Assembly (NCBI GenBank): GCA_022571715.1
Contig: JACZXH010000015.1
Span: forward strand, 1 to 54,174
DNA length: 54,174 nt
DNA from: Bacteroidota bacterium
GTDB taxonomy: Bacteria > Bacteroidota > Bacteroidia > Cytophagales > Cyclobacteriaceae
Direction: 5' to 3'
Part shown: piece by piece, positions 16,450 to 25,099 of the stretch
Position numbering within the stretch: the stretch's first letter is position 1
Layout: each line of letters starts with the position of its first letter
Notes under the pieces: generated by a model
The model's database searches: none
Told to the model about the DNA's origin: nothing
The model's input: the letters and a program-made list of their open reading frames with translations, nothing else
Program-made: the position numbers and the translations under genes

Positions 16450-18906
16450 CTAAAATTTCAACACCATCGAGGCTAGAACGTGGGTTCCTGCTTGGGGGTA
16501 GTACAAATTTTCCCTGAACTCCTGCCCTCCGCCGATATACCCATAGGTATAACCGTTTGATTCGTACATGTTGTTAAAAATATTACTTACGAGCAGCGAA
16601 AAGGCCATTTCTTTCATAAATTCCGGATAGATTTTATAAATAATCCTCAGGTCATTTACAAAAAAAGAGTTGATTACACGGGCGTTGTTGCTTGTATTGT
16701 CAAGGTATTGTTTACTTACATATTTCGATATTAACGCTATTTCGAAGCCCCTGACAAGGTAATAATTTAGCGTACCTCCTGCAATCACTGAAGGCGAAAA
16801 TGAAATATCCGTATCAGAATAGCTGTTTCTGACAATATTATACTCATCCCAGTTCACGCCAAAATCATACAGGACTTCCTCAAAATTCCTGATTTTATTT
16901 CTGCTTAATGTTCCGGTCAGGTTGAAGCTAAATTTCTGTCCAAGTTTTGTGGCAGCATTCAGTTCAATACCGGCACGGTAACTTTCAGGTACATTGGTCC
17001 TGATGCCTGACCCCACATCATTTAGTTCACCAGTGAGGACTAACTGGTTTTTGTAGTACATATAATAAAAATTTGCTTCAAGCGAAAAATCTGTTCCCTT
17101 TTTCCTGTATCCTGCTTCCAAATCATATAATGTTTCGTGTTCAGGAATTCTTCCTGCCGATGCATCAATAAAATCATTCCTGTCAGGTTCCCGATTACCA
17201 ACACTCAACGAAGTATAGATGTTTTGTTCTTGTGTCATATCATATGTAATGCCCATTTTCGGGTTAAAAAACTTAAGGTTTTCATCCACGTTTAACTGTC
17301 GTTGGTCATCGTCAACACCCTTCACCTTGTACGTTACAATTCGGTACTGCAGGTCTCCAAACAAATGCAGATTGTCATTAACCGAGTAATTGGCTTTAAC
17401 AAATGTGTTGATATCGTCCTTTTCACCCAGGTTATCATAATATGGCTCCCTGATTACTGTATTTCCGGCGATCCGCATCCAGATAACTTCACCAAAATGC
17501 TTACCTGAATATCCTGACCATGCTCCACCGAAAATCAGTTGCAGGTTCGCGGAAGGATTGTAATCAAAAGAAACATTCGTTCCAAATAAATCATTGTCCA
17601 GCCACCTTCTTCTTATCAAGTCGGTTTCCCGAATTGTGTCTCCGCCAATGATCACATCTGCGAATCCATAACTGGCATAATCATCGTCCTGCCGGTATTG
17701 TTCAAAATAACCTTCGCCATGAACATAGTATAACGCGGTATTCAATGTAAGTGAAGAAGTAATGTCCTGTGCAAATAAAAGCTGGTAATGATCCTGCCGG
17801 TAATTGTCGGTTTCGTCATCGTAGGTATAATAATTATAAGTACGTCCGGAACTCAGAAGGTTTTCAGCTTCTTGCTGCGTCAGCCCGTTGTTAATGATAT
17901 ATTCCTGCATGCCCTCAACATCGTCATTAAGTCTTGATTCTGGCACTCCCCACCACGCTTGGTAGGTTTTCTCACCGCCTGAAAATATATTTAGTTTTAC
18001 AAGTGTAGAACGACCGTAATAAGCCGCTGAAGTAAAATACGAGTTCAGATCGGAAGTAGCCCTGTCAATGTAACCATCGGAATGAATTCGCGAAAGCCGT
18101 GCATCAATTGAGAATTTATTATTAAGCAAACCGGTTCCGGCCGCAAGTGTGTGCTTTCGTGTGTTAAATGATCCTAACGAATTGCTCATTGTGGCATAAG
18201 GTTGCTCACTGAATGAGGAAGTCCGAATATTGATAGAAGCTCCAAATGCCCCAGGCCCGTTTGTAGAAGTGCCCACTCCGCGTTGCACTTGTATATCCTG
18301 CACCGAAGAACCGAGATCAGGAAGATCCACCCAATACACCGCCTGTGATTCAGGATCATTCAGCGGAATGCCGTTAATGGTAACGTTGATTCGCGTTGCA
18401 TCACTTCCACGAATTCGTATGCCTGTATAGCCAACACCTGCTCCTGCATCCGAGGTAGAAACTACAGAAGGCAGCTGGTTGAGAAGAAATGGCATGTCCT
18501 GCCCGAAATTTTGCTTTTCGATTTCCTCCTTATTTAATACCGAATACGTCATCGGTGATTTTTCAAGAGCCCTAGTAGCAGTTACAATCACTTCATCGGT
18601 TATGATTGCTGCAGGGATCATCAATATTTCCAATTCCAAATCACCGCTAACTATCATTTTTCTGGTTACTTTTTTATAACCCAGATACGAAATCACCAGT
18701 GTATAATCTCCTTTACTTACCCCTGTTAGCAGGAATGAACCATCTTTCCCGCTAACGGTTGCTTTACCGGAATTTCTAAGCCAGATATTCGCACCGGTAA
18801 GTGTATCCTGGTTATCACTGTCCGATATTTTACCGGATATATTAAACTGCCCGTACACATTCATTGCCAGCAGTCCAAGAACTGTGATTAGTGTTAAAAT
18901 TTTCAT
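16450..18906 (-). CDS. TonB-dependent outer-membrane receptor, TPP-riboswitch controlled (thiamine-type uptake)
   Basis: This 818-residue receptor has a signal peptide (MKILTLITVLGLLAMNVYG), an N-terminal CarboxypepD-regulatory-like domain (about 20-105, FNISGKISDSDNQDTLTGAN), a plug domain (about 110-225, with GYTGIRIRGSDATRINVTING) and a 22-strand-type barrel ending in a terminal Phe (LASMVLKF). Such proteins import scarce compounds with energy from TonB-ExbB-ExbD. The substrate call comes from context: a TPP riboswitch lies immediately upstream, and a PnuC-type permease gene and a kinase gene follow the same direction behind it. Thiamine or a precursor is therefore the likely cargo. It is not SusC-like: no SusD partner is present. 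Confidence 0.92.
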   Translation of the reverse strand: MKILTLITVLGLLAMNVYGQFNISGKISDSDNQDTLTGANIWLRNSGKATVSGKDGSFLLTGVSKGDYTLVISYLGYKKVTRKMIVSGDLELEILMIPAAIITDEVIVTATRALEKSPMTYSVLNKEEIEKQNFGQDMPFLLNQLPSVVSTSDAGAGVGYTGIRIRGSDATRINVTINGIPLNDPESQAVYWVDLPDLGSSVQDIQVQRGVGTSTNGPGAFGASINIRTSSFSEQPYATMSNSLGSFNTRKHTLAAGTGLLNNKFSIDARLSRIHSDGYIDRATSDLNSYFTSAAYYGRSTLVKLNIFSGGEKTYQAWWGVPESRLNDDVEGMQEYIINNGLTQQEAENLLSSGRTYNYYTYDDETDNYRQDHYQLLFAQDITSSLTLNTALYYVHGEGYFEQYRQDDDYASYGFADVIIGGDTIRETDLIRRRWLDNDLFGTNVSFDYNPSANLQLIFGGAWSGYSGKHFGEVIWMRIAGNTVIREPYYDNLGEKDDINTFVKANYSVNDNLHLFGDLQYRIVTYKVKGVDDDQRQLNVDENLKFFNPKMGITYDMTQEQNIYTSLSVGNREPDRNDFIDASAGRIPEHETLYDLEAGYRKKGTDFSLEANFYYMYYKNQLVLTGELNDVGSGIRTNVPESYRAGIELNAATKLGQKFSFNLTGTLSRNKIRNFEEVLYDFGVNWDEYNIVRNSYSDTDISFSPSVIAGGTLNYYLVRGFEIALISKYVSKQYLDNTSNNARVINSFFVNDLRIIYKIYPEFMKEMAFSLLVSNIFNNMYESNGYTYGYIGGGQEFRENLYYPQAGTHVLASMVLKF

Positions 18907-18907
18907 C

Positions 18908-19053
18908 TTTTATCTCTTTTATTGTTGAAACTTATCCGGAGATAGGGGTAATTTCCAGATTGATCATTCTTCCCTGCGTCCGCATTATCGAAATCAGGTT
19001 CAAAGGGTATAATCTCAGCCTGAACTTTTTAAGGCACCCCAATAGAGATAAAA
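18908..19053 (-). promoter_or_regulatory. 10-bp inverted repeat linking the riboswitch 5' flank to the receptor's initiation region
   Basis: On the transcript, UUUUAUCUCU (from 19053 to 19044) lies just 5' of the riboswitch. It is exactly complementary to AGAGAUAAAA (18917 to 18908), which ends two bases before the receptor AUG. Pairing would enclose the whole riboswitch and cover the ribosome-binding region. The repeat is visible; its role as an expression switch is inference. Confidence 0.5.
18966..19048 (-). ncRNA. TPP riboswitch (THI element)
   Basis: Read on the minus strand, the segment has the conserved blocks in order: GGGGTGCC, GGCTGAGATTATACCC, TTTGAACCTGAT, then GATAATGCGGACGCAGGGAAG. 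These are the P2/P3 pyrimidine-sensing arm (CTGAGA) and the P4/P5 pyrophosphate-sensing arm of the thiamine pyrophosphate riboswitch. It lies in the 5' leader of the TonB receptor, with its 3' edge 60 bases before the ATG. In this class, bound TPP normally lowers expression of thiamine genes. There is no T-run terminator between it and the ATG, so control at translation initiation is more likely. Confidence 0.95.
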
Positions 19054-19061
19054 CAAAATTA
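19054..19061 (-). promoter_or_regulatory. Candidate -7 promoter box of the riboswitch-receptor transcript
   Basis: The minus strand reads TAATTTTG, an exact fit to the Bacteroidota -7 consensus TAnnTTTG. It sits just upstream of the riboswitch, so transcription would begin near 19049, at the riboswitch's 5' flank. A convincing TTTG -33 element was not found. Confidence 0.4.
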
Positions 19062-19217
19062 CTAAATAAAAGGGTTTTCTCCTAAAATTAAAATTGTGAT
19101 TTGTAACAAAATACCTGATGCAAAAAGCAATTGTATTACGCACCATTGTAAGAGTTAGGAGCTGCTTTCGGTAAAGTGACTACTATCAGGTTTAAAGAGA
19201 AGCAAAAAGAGTCATTT

Positions 19218-19736
19218 TTACCCGGATACCAATATATTACTCACTGCGGAAGCAGCCTTGTTTAACCGGTTTTTACCTAGTCCTTTAATGATTTTAAAGG
19301 GCAGGTTTCTGTTTTGTAATTCTTTAAGGTATATCGAAAATATCTTATCCCGTTGTTGCGGATGCTCACGTAATGAATCGGGTGTCCAGGGTATATCCGG
19401 ATAAGTCAAAAGATACAGGTCATAAGATTTCCGGTTCAGTTGTCTGACGATCCAACGATGACAACGCCCATATTTATATTTACTCCATATCTTTATAACG
19501 GTAAGATCGGTATCAAAAAAAATGATTTCGCCTTTGCCGCTTATAGCTTCCCGTTCAATGCGAGCCTGGCCTTTCGCAATCTCGAGCAAATCCACCTCAT
19601 TGTAGGCGCCGCCCTGTTTGTTCAAATACTCTCGTGCATATTCCGGTACCCATCTACTATTAAACGCCTCGGCCAGCTCCATGGCTAGCTTTGTCTTTCC
19701 AGTAGATTCCGGCCCAAGAATGACAATTTTTTTCAT
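19218..19736 (-). CDS. NadR-like P-loop kinase (ribosylnicotinamide-kinase-type ATPase)
   Basis: The 172-residue protein has a Walker A GPESTGKTKLA (about 8-18), a YAREYLNKQ segment and a Walker B-like IIFFDTDLTVIKIW. These match the kinase domain of NadR, which phosphorylates nicotinamide riboside. The adenylyltransferase and DNA-binding domains of full NadR are absent. The gene overlaps pnuC (ATGA, 19733-19736), so permease and kinase are coupled and the kinase likely traps the imported compound. Next to a TPP-regulated receptor the substrate could be thiamine, but nicotinamide riboside fits the family name equally well. The sequence does not settle this. Confidence 0.82.
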   Translation of the reverse strand: MKKIVILGPESTGKTKLAMELAEAFNSRWVPEYAREYLNKQGGAYNEVDLLEIAKGQARIEREAISGKGEIIFFDTDLTVIKIWSKYKYGRCHRWIVRQLNRKSYDLYLLTYPDIPWTPDSLREHPQQRDKIFSIYLKELQNRNLPFKIIKGLGKNRLNKAASAVSNILVSG

Positions 19737-20350
19737 GACCGGGCAACTACAACATTTTCCATCGATTTTTTCCAGGAGAAATACCCGACTGATGCCAATA
19801 CAATGTATATGCCATAAAGAGCGGCATAAAAGTATATCTCTTTATAAATATAAATGCCGGTAGCCAGGATGTCCACGATTATCCAGAAAAGCCAGTTTTC
19901 AATTTTCTTTCGGGCAGTAAGCCACATTCCTGCCAGACTGAGTATGGTGGTAGTGCTATCCCAGAATGGTACGGCAGCATCCGTATATTTTTCAAATAAT
20001 GTCCCCATTATCCAAATTCCAACTGCACACATTCCGAAAATTAAACCCAGAAATTTAACTGATATAGTGGTTACCGGAAGATCCAGGCCTTCTTTACGGC
20101 CCTTTATCCAGAAATACCATCCATAGATATTAAGCATTAAAAACACGAAATGCAATGCAAGATCTGCATACAGTTTCGTCCGATAGAAAATCACAAATGA
20201 GATAAAAATATAAATGATCCCTGCAGGCCAGGTGAGAATATTCTCTTTTATCAAATACCAGACGGCCAAAATCCCGAATATGAATCCCGAAAGTTCCAAC
20301 ACATCAATTTGCGATGTAAATGCAATTACTTCCTGCGTAAAATCAGTCAT
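19733..20350 (-). CDS. PnuC-family vitamin permease (PnuT/PnuC type)
   Basis: The 205-residue inner-membrane protein has about seven hydrophobic segments and PnuC-type features: an early FIFGILAVWYLIKENILTWPAG, then LMLNIYGWYFWIKGRK and the late WLFWIIVDILATGIYIYKE. Family members move nicotinamide riboside (PnuC), thiamine (PnuT) or riboflavin (PnuX) by facilitated diffusion, with trapping by phosphorylation. The coupled NadR-like kinase and the nearby TPP-riboswitch receptor point to thiamine or nicotinamide riboside. No riboswitch precedes this gene; the TPP element lies downstream of it, before the receptor. That leaves the permease outside direct riboswitch control. Confidence 0.88.
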   Translation of the reverse strand: MTDFTQEVIAFTSQIDVLELSGFIFGILAVWYLIKENILTWPAGIIYIFISFVIFYRTKLYADLALHFVFLMLNIYGWYFWIKGRKEGLDLPVTTISVKFLGLIFGMCAVGIWIMGTLFEKYTDAAVPFWDSTTTILSLAGMWLTARKKIENWLFWIIVDILATGIYIYKEIYFYAALYGIYIVLASVGYFSWKKSMENVVVARS

Positions 20351-20482
20351 TTTTCGATTTCCTGTCTGCCATTAAACAGCAAATATCTGTTTTTTAGCTA
20401 ATAATTCTTCTTAAAATCGGATTTAGCCTGTTTTTACCAAAATCCTTTTGTTAATTCGGGATCTGAATAACACAGAATCGGA

Positions 20483-21895
20483 TTGAAAAGACGTGAAGTT
20501 ATACGAAAAATAGCCTACACGGTACCGGCAGGTATGGCATTTCCGCATCTTTTTGGCTGCACTACCAACGACGACGATGGGGATTCTGCATTTACCGGCA
20601 AAATTATTGTGATTGGCGCAGGGGCAGCAGGGATGTACATGGCCTTCCTGTTAAATCAGAAAGGTATGAATGTAGAAATACTTGAAGCATCAAGCCGGAA
20701 TGGAGGCAGAATACAATATTTGCAAGGCTTTTCAGATTTTCCTCTCGAACTTGGCGCCGATGAGATTTATGGCAATAATCACATATGGCACGAGCTGATT
20801 ACTGGCATGGGGATTACCGTTATCGAACGTGCACCCCGGCCGGTTTATGTGCTAGACGGTGTGCCTGGAACAGCAGAAGATTACCAAAATGATACGGATT
20901 TTCAGGTGGCACAGGGTTTTATAAATGAGATACCGAATTATCAGGGACCGGATATCACGATTCAGAATGCCATAACTTCAGCGGGAATAAAAAACAGGGT
21001 GCATCATATTATGAATGCTGAAATAGGCAATCAATACGGCACATCAAATGATCGTCTCAGCATCCGCGGGGCATCCAGCCAACAAAACAACTTTGAAGGC
21101 GGTTCCGGGATTTACGTAGTTCAGGGTCAGTCTCATATCACCATATTAAATTCTGTATTCGCCAGCATCAGAGATAAAATCAAACACAATACGCCGGTAT
21201 CTTCGATTGACTACACAGGGGCTTTGGTAGAGATAAGAGATACCAATGGCGAAGTTCACAGCGCTGAAAAAGTCATTATTACGGTACCGATATCTATTTT
21301 GAAAGATGGCGATATTTCCTTTACTCCAACCCTTTCCGGGTCAAAATTAAACGCCATTCAAAACCTGGGAATGGATGCGGGAATGAAAGTAGCGATAGCT
21401 TTTAACGCCAACTTTTGGGGTGCAGATACCACTTCGATTATAAGCGATGGCGTCGTTCCACGATATTACGCTCCCGGTCTTGGACGCAGTAATTCCAACA
21501 GTGTGCTGACAGCTTATATAATGGGTGAGCAGGCCGAATTTCTAAATAATTTCGAAGACAATCAAATATATGAATCCTTACTAGCCGAACTCGACAAGTT
21601 GTACCATGGAAATGCAAGCCGACTAGTAGCCAGAGACAAAGAAGAAAATATTCAGGGCGTAGTTAAGAATTGGACGAAAGAACCTTACATCAAAGGCGCT
21701 TATTCATACCCCAAAGTCGGTTCTTCATTGGCCCGCGAGATCCTTGCCCTACCAGTTGATAATCGCCTTTTCTTTGCAGGTGAAGCTACAGGGCTAAAAG
21801 GGGATTTCGGGACCGTGCAAGGTGCCTTAACCTCAGCCGAAAGGGTACTTGAAGAAATTGTTGAAGCAATAGCCAAAGACCTGGCCCCGTTCTGA
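20483..21895 (+). CDS. FAD-dependent amine oxidase, exported (twin-arginine motif plus lipobox)
   Basis: The 470-residue flavin monoamine-oxidase-family protein has the dinucleotide motif VIGAGAAGMYMA (about 43-54), E68 for ribose binding, the GGR motif at 74-76, and the C-terminal FAD contact LFFAGEATGLKGDFGTVQGALTSA (split here only by function). Translation probably starts at TTG 20483: an in-frame stop lies at 20468-20470, and the next Met is at residue 18. Only the TTG start includes the KRREVIRK twin-arginine signal, a hydrophobic stretch and LFGC, with C26 as lipid site. It is thus likely a folded flavoenzyme exported by Tat and anchored as a lipoprotein. The amine substrate is unknown. 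Confidence 0.88.
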   Translation: MKRREVIRKIAYTVPAGMAFPHLFGCTTNDDDGDSAFTGKIIVIGAGAAGMYMAFLLNQKGMNVEILEASSRNGGRIQYLQGFSDFPLELGADEIYGNNHIWHELITGMGITVIERAPRPVYVLDGVPGTAEDYQNDTDFQVAQGFINEIPNYQGPDITIQNAITSAGIKNRVHHIMNAEIGNQYGTSNDRLSIRGASSQQNNFEGGSGIYVVQGQSHITILNSVFASIRDKIKHNTPVSSIDYTGALVEIRDTNGEVHSAEKVIITVPISILKDGDISFTPTLSGSKLNAIQNLGMDAGMKVAIAFNANFWGADTTSIISDGVVPRYYAPGLGRSNSNSVLTAYIMGEQAEFLNNFEDNQIYESLLAELDKLYHGNASRLVARDKEENIQGVVKNWTKEPYIKGAYSYPKVGSSLAREILALPVDNRLFFAGEATGLKGDFGTVQGALTSAERVLEEIVEAIAKDLAPF

Positions 21896-22010
21896 CTTTA
21901 CCATTAAAGATTGTATAACTTCTGGACATGGGAGCGTCACTAGAAAAAGTGGTTTGAAGAATCTGTTAGTTGCTACCCGGTAAATCCTTCGCTTATGATA
22001 AGGATGACTA

Positions 22011-23270
22011 CTAAGATAATTTGAAGGCTTCTTTTACCTTATCCACGTAATCCAGCTTTTCCCATGTAAACGTCTCCACTTCTATGGTTAGCTGCGTGCC
22101 ATTTTGCTCAAAAGTGCGGGTTTTCTTTTCAGGAGTACGGCCCATATGCCCGTATGCAGCCGTATCGGAATAAATCGGATTTTTAAGTTTTAGCCTGTCA
22201 ATGATGGCAGCCGGCCGCATATCAAAAATAGCGTCAACCTTCTTTGCAATTTCACCATCCGTCATATTAATGTTAGAAGTTCCATAAGTATTAATGTACA
22301 TACCTATAGGTTTGGCCACTCCGATTGCGTACGATACCTGAACCAGTATTTCATCTGCTACCCCCGCAGCTACAAGATTTTTTGCAATATGCCGGGTGGC
22401 GTAGGCAGCCGATCGGTCCACTTTTGAAGGATCTTTACCGGAAAATGAACCCCCTCCATGAGCTCCTTTACCGCCGTAGGTGTCCACAATGATCTTTCTA
22501 CCGGTAAGGCCAGTATCTCCGTGTGGTCCACCGATCACAAATTTTCCGGTAGGGTTTACAAAATATTTAATATCTCCATTAAACAGGTCATTAATATTGT
22601 CAGACAAATTTTCTCTTACACGGGGTATTAGTATATTTATTACATTGTCCTTAATGGTTTCAAGCATTTTTTCCTCTTTGTCGAAATCGTCGTGTTGTGT
22701 AGAAACCACAATTGTATCAATCCGTACAGGGTTATTATTATCATCATATTCAATGGTTACCTGCGATTTCGCATCTGGTCGGAGGTAAGTCATTACCTGG
22801 CCTTTACGTCTTATTTTTGCGAGTTCCAAAAGGATACGGTGTGAAAGATAGAGCGGAAGAGGCATGTAGTCGTGCGTTTCGTTAGTAGCATATCCAAACA
22901 TCATACCCTGATCTCCTGCACCCTGCTCTTTATAAAGACCTTTTCCTTCTTCAACACCCTGACTTATTTCAGGTGATTGCTCGTGAAGTGTAGATATTAC
23001 GCCACATGACTCGGATTCAAACTGGTATTCCGCCTTCGTATATCCGATTTTCTTTATCACATCTCGTGTAACTTTTTGTACGTCTACATAGGCATTGGAT
23101 TTTACTTCACCGCTGATCATTGCCAGTCCGGTGGTTACGAGTGTTTCGCATGCCACTTTTGAGTTTTCATCATAGGCGATAAAATAATCCAGCAGCGCAT
23201 CTGAAATCTGATCAGCGATCTTATCGGGGTGTCCTTCTGAAACTGATTCTGATGTAAACAAATATGACAT
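22011..23270 (-). CDS. metK: S-adenosylmethionine synthetase
   Basis: MetK condenses methionine and ATP into S-adenosylmethionine. The 419-residue protein has all family signatures: [11 protein letters not shown] (ATP-binding His14 and Asp16), [35 protein letters not shown] and [19 protein letters not shown], the Gly-rich phosphate loop. It is slightly longer than the 384-residue E. coli enzyme, as is usual in this phylum. No SAM riboswitch is visible upstream. The 67 bases before it separate it from the next minus-strand gene, a SAM-using methylase, and the two may share a transcript. Confidence 0.96.
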   Translation of the reverse strand: MSYLFTSESVSEGHPDKIADQISDALLDYFIAYDENSKVACETLVTTGLAMISGEVKSNAYVDVQKVTRDVIKKIGYTKAEYQFESESCGVISTLHEQSPEISQGVEEGKGLYKEQGAGDQGMMFGYATNETHDYMPLPLYLSHRILLELAKIRRKGQVMTYLRPDAKSQVTIEYDDNNNPVRIDTIVVSTQHDDFDKEEKMLETIKDNVINILIPRVRENLSDNINDLFNGDIKYFVNPTGKFVIGGPHGDTGLTGRKIIVDTYGGKGAHGGGSFSGKDPSKVDRSAAYATRHIAKNLVAAGVADEILVQVSYAIGVAKPIGMYINTYGTSNINMTDGEIAKKVDAIFDMRPAAIIDRLKLKNPIYSDTAAYGHMGRTPEKKTRTFEQNGTQLTIEVETFTWEKLDYVDKVKEAFKLS

Positions 23271-23337
23271 CTATTAAATGATTACTTGAAGGGCTCAAAA
23301 TTAGACCAATTATTCAATAAATGAAATGTGATTGCCA

Positions 23338-24072
23338 TCATGTTTCAATTAAAAAGACAGCAGGCGTTTTTTTTAACTGTATTTTATGGTTGTTCCATTC
23401 ACTGATTTCCATAGTGTGTATAAACGCTTCGGAGCCGGTAATTCCGGATGCCACACAAAGCCGGGTATGTGGCGCACAAGCTTCCAACAATGTTTCAAAA
23501 AGCTTTTGATTACGATATGGGGTTTCAATGAATATTTGTGTCTGATAATTACTTTCAGACAAGGTTTCCAGTTTTTTAATTTTCCGGATCAGTTCCTTTT
23601 TGTTTATTGGTAAATAACCATGAAAAGTAAATGATTGTCCGTTCATGCCCGACCCCATTAATGCAAGTAATATTGACGAAGGTCCTGTAAGGGGGATAAC
23701 CTGTATCCCTGCTTGGTGAGCGGCTTTTACAATTATAGAACCCGGATCTGCGATTCCCGGGCATCCTGATTCTGAAATAACTCCGCAATCCATGCCATTT
23801 TTCACCGGCCGCATTAACTCCACCGCCTCTTCATATAATGTCCGTTTATCGAGCAGTTTAAATTCCAAAGATTCGATTTTATGCCTTTTGTTTTCAGGAA
23901 GAAGCTTCATAAGCTTACTCAAAAATCGTCTGCCGTTGCGGATATCTTCGGCAAGATAATAATGGATATCCTGGATTACGGAAAGTACGGCAGGAGGTAC
24001 AACTTTGTTTTCTGTTCCTTCAGATATAACATTTGGAATTAGATAAATTTTACCGGATTTTGACACATTCAT
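23338..24072 (-). CDS. RsmI-like SAM-dependent methyltransferase (tetrapyrrole-methylase fold)
   Basis: The 244-residue protein has the fold shared by RsmI and cobalamin methylases: KIYLIPNVIS, GVISESGCPGIADPGS (the acceptor/SAM loop), VIPLTGPSSILLALMGSGMNGQSFTFHGYLP, and the late IFIETPYRNQKLFETLL. RsmI adds the 2'-O-methyl of C1402 in 16S rRNA. Compared with E. coli RsmI the N-terminal glycine-rich strand is divergent (LIPNVISEG versus the usual LVATPIGN), so it may be the second RsmI-like paralogue common in Bacteroidota, with a different or unproven target. It lies directly upstream of metK on the same strand, which fits shared use of SAM. Confidence 0.85.
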   Translation of the reverse strand: MNVSKSGKIYLIPNVISEGTENKVVPPAVLSVIQDIHYYLAEDIRNGRRFLSKLMKLLPENKRHKIESLEFKLLDKRTLYEEAVELMRPVKNGMDCGVISESGCPGIADPGSIIVKAAHQAGIQVIPLTGPSSILLALMGSGMNGQSFTFHGYLPINKKELIRKIKKLETLSESNYQTQIFIETPYRNQKLFETLLEACAPHTRLCVASGITGSEAFIHTMEISEWNNHKIQLKKTPAVFLIET

Positions 24073-24303
24073 AAATCAAAATTGATATGGGTTAGGTTTT
24101 ACTAATTGCGGGTATTGTAATGCTTGGTTCAAGGATTCTGATTAAATTATATGACAAAATCCGCTTGCAGAGCCGACTTCCCGGTGACATTGCAATTGAA
24201 AAAAAGTAAGTTAAACTATTTTCCATTGGCAACGAGTTTGTTAGCTGTTAACGCCTCTTTTCATGCTTATCCACTGACTTAGAAACTAATATGAACTTCC
24301 CGC

Positions 24304-25068
24304 TTATTCGATCAGAAACTTTTTTACAATATCCAAAAACTTTTCTGTTTTTTCAGCATGAACCCAGTGGCCGGCGTCTCCTACAGTTATCACTTGGTTG
24401 TCGGGAAAGATCTTGTCAATCAATTTCAGGTCATCCTTATTAATATATGTTGATTTTTCACCATCAATAAACAGCGCCGGTTTGTAAAAAGCAAAATTCT
24501 CATCAAGACCTTCTGCAATGCCTTCAATATTTTCCGCAATTACTTTCAGATTTATTTTCCATCTATATGTACCCTCCGGATTGCGGGCCAGATTTTTTAA
24601 CAAAAAGTTACGTACCAAAACCTGAGGTACGTATGCAGCAAGTGCCTTGTCCGCTTCACTTCTGCTTTTGAGAGAGTCGATGTTTATGGATTGCAGTCCT
24701 TCGAGAATTACATCGTGGTGTACTTCATAGGTTTTGGGCGCGATGTCCACTACAACAAGTTTATCCAGAAAGTCAGGGTTCCTGACGGCAAACTGCATTC
24801 CTACTTTACCTCCCATAGAATGGCCCATAATATATGGATTTATAATGCTGTGCATTTTTATAAAATTCATTAAATCTGCAACCATCACCTTATAATTAAA
24901 TTCTTCGCTGTGAAATGACTGGCCGTGATTTCGCTGATCAAGTATAAACAGTTGATATTTTTCCGCCAGCGCCCTTGCAATAGTCATCCAGTTATCGGAA
25001 GAGCCAAAAAGGCCATGTAAAATTATAAGGGGTTTCCCATTTCCCAATTGCCTGTAGAATAGCTCCAT
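24304..25068 (-). CDS. Alpha/beta hydrolase, YbfF-like esterase
   Basis: This 254-residue soluble esterase has the oxyanion motif ILHGLFGSSDNWMTIA (about 16-31), DQRNHGQSFHSEEFNY, nucleophile elbow MGHSMGGKVG with S84, and the terminal GDAGHWVHAEKTE His. This set is characteristic of YbfF/ABHD11-type acyl-ester hydrolases. Acyl-CoA and other short esters are reported substrates for the family; the natural one here is unknown. It lies 31 bases downstream of pdxJ on the same strand, so the two are probably cotranscribed, although no shared pathway is known. Length and ends look complete. Confidence 0.9.
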   Translation of the reverse strand: MELFYRQLGNGKPLIILHGLFGSSDNWMTIARALAEKYQLFILDQRNHGQSFHSEEFNYKVMVADLMNFIKMHSIINPYIMGHSMGGKVGMQFAVRNPDFLDKLVVVDIAPKTYEVHHDVILEGLQSINIDSLKSRSEADKALAAYVPQVLVRNFLLKNLARNPEGTYRWKINLKVIAENIEGIAEGLDENFAFYKPALFIDGEKSTYINKDDLKLIDKIFPDNQVITVGDAGHWVHAEKTEKFLDIVKKFLIE

Positions 25069-25099
25069 TGCCTTTTGTTATGAGTCATACAGCCGAATA

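Noticed and set aside
22011-23337. Search for a SAM riboswitch before metK
   Set aside because: The 67-base upstream gap is too short and lacks conserved SAM-riboswitch blocks.
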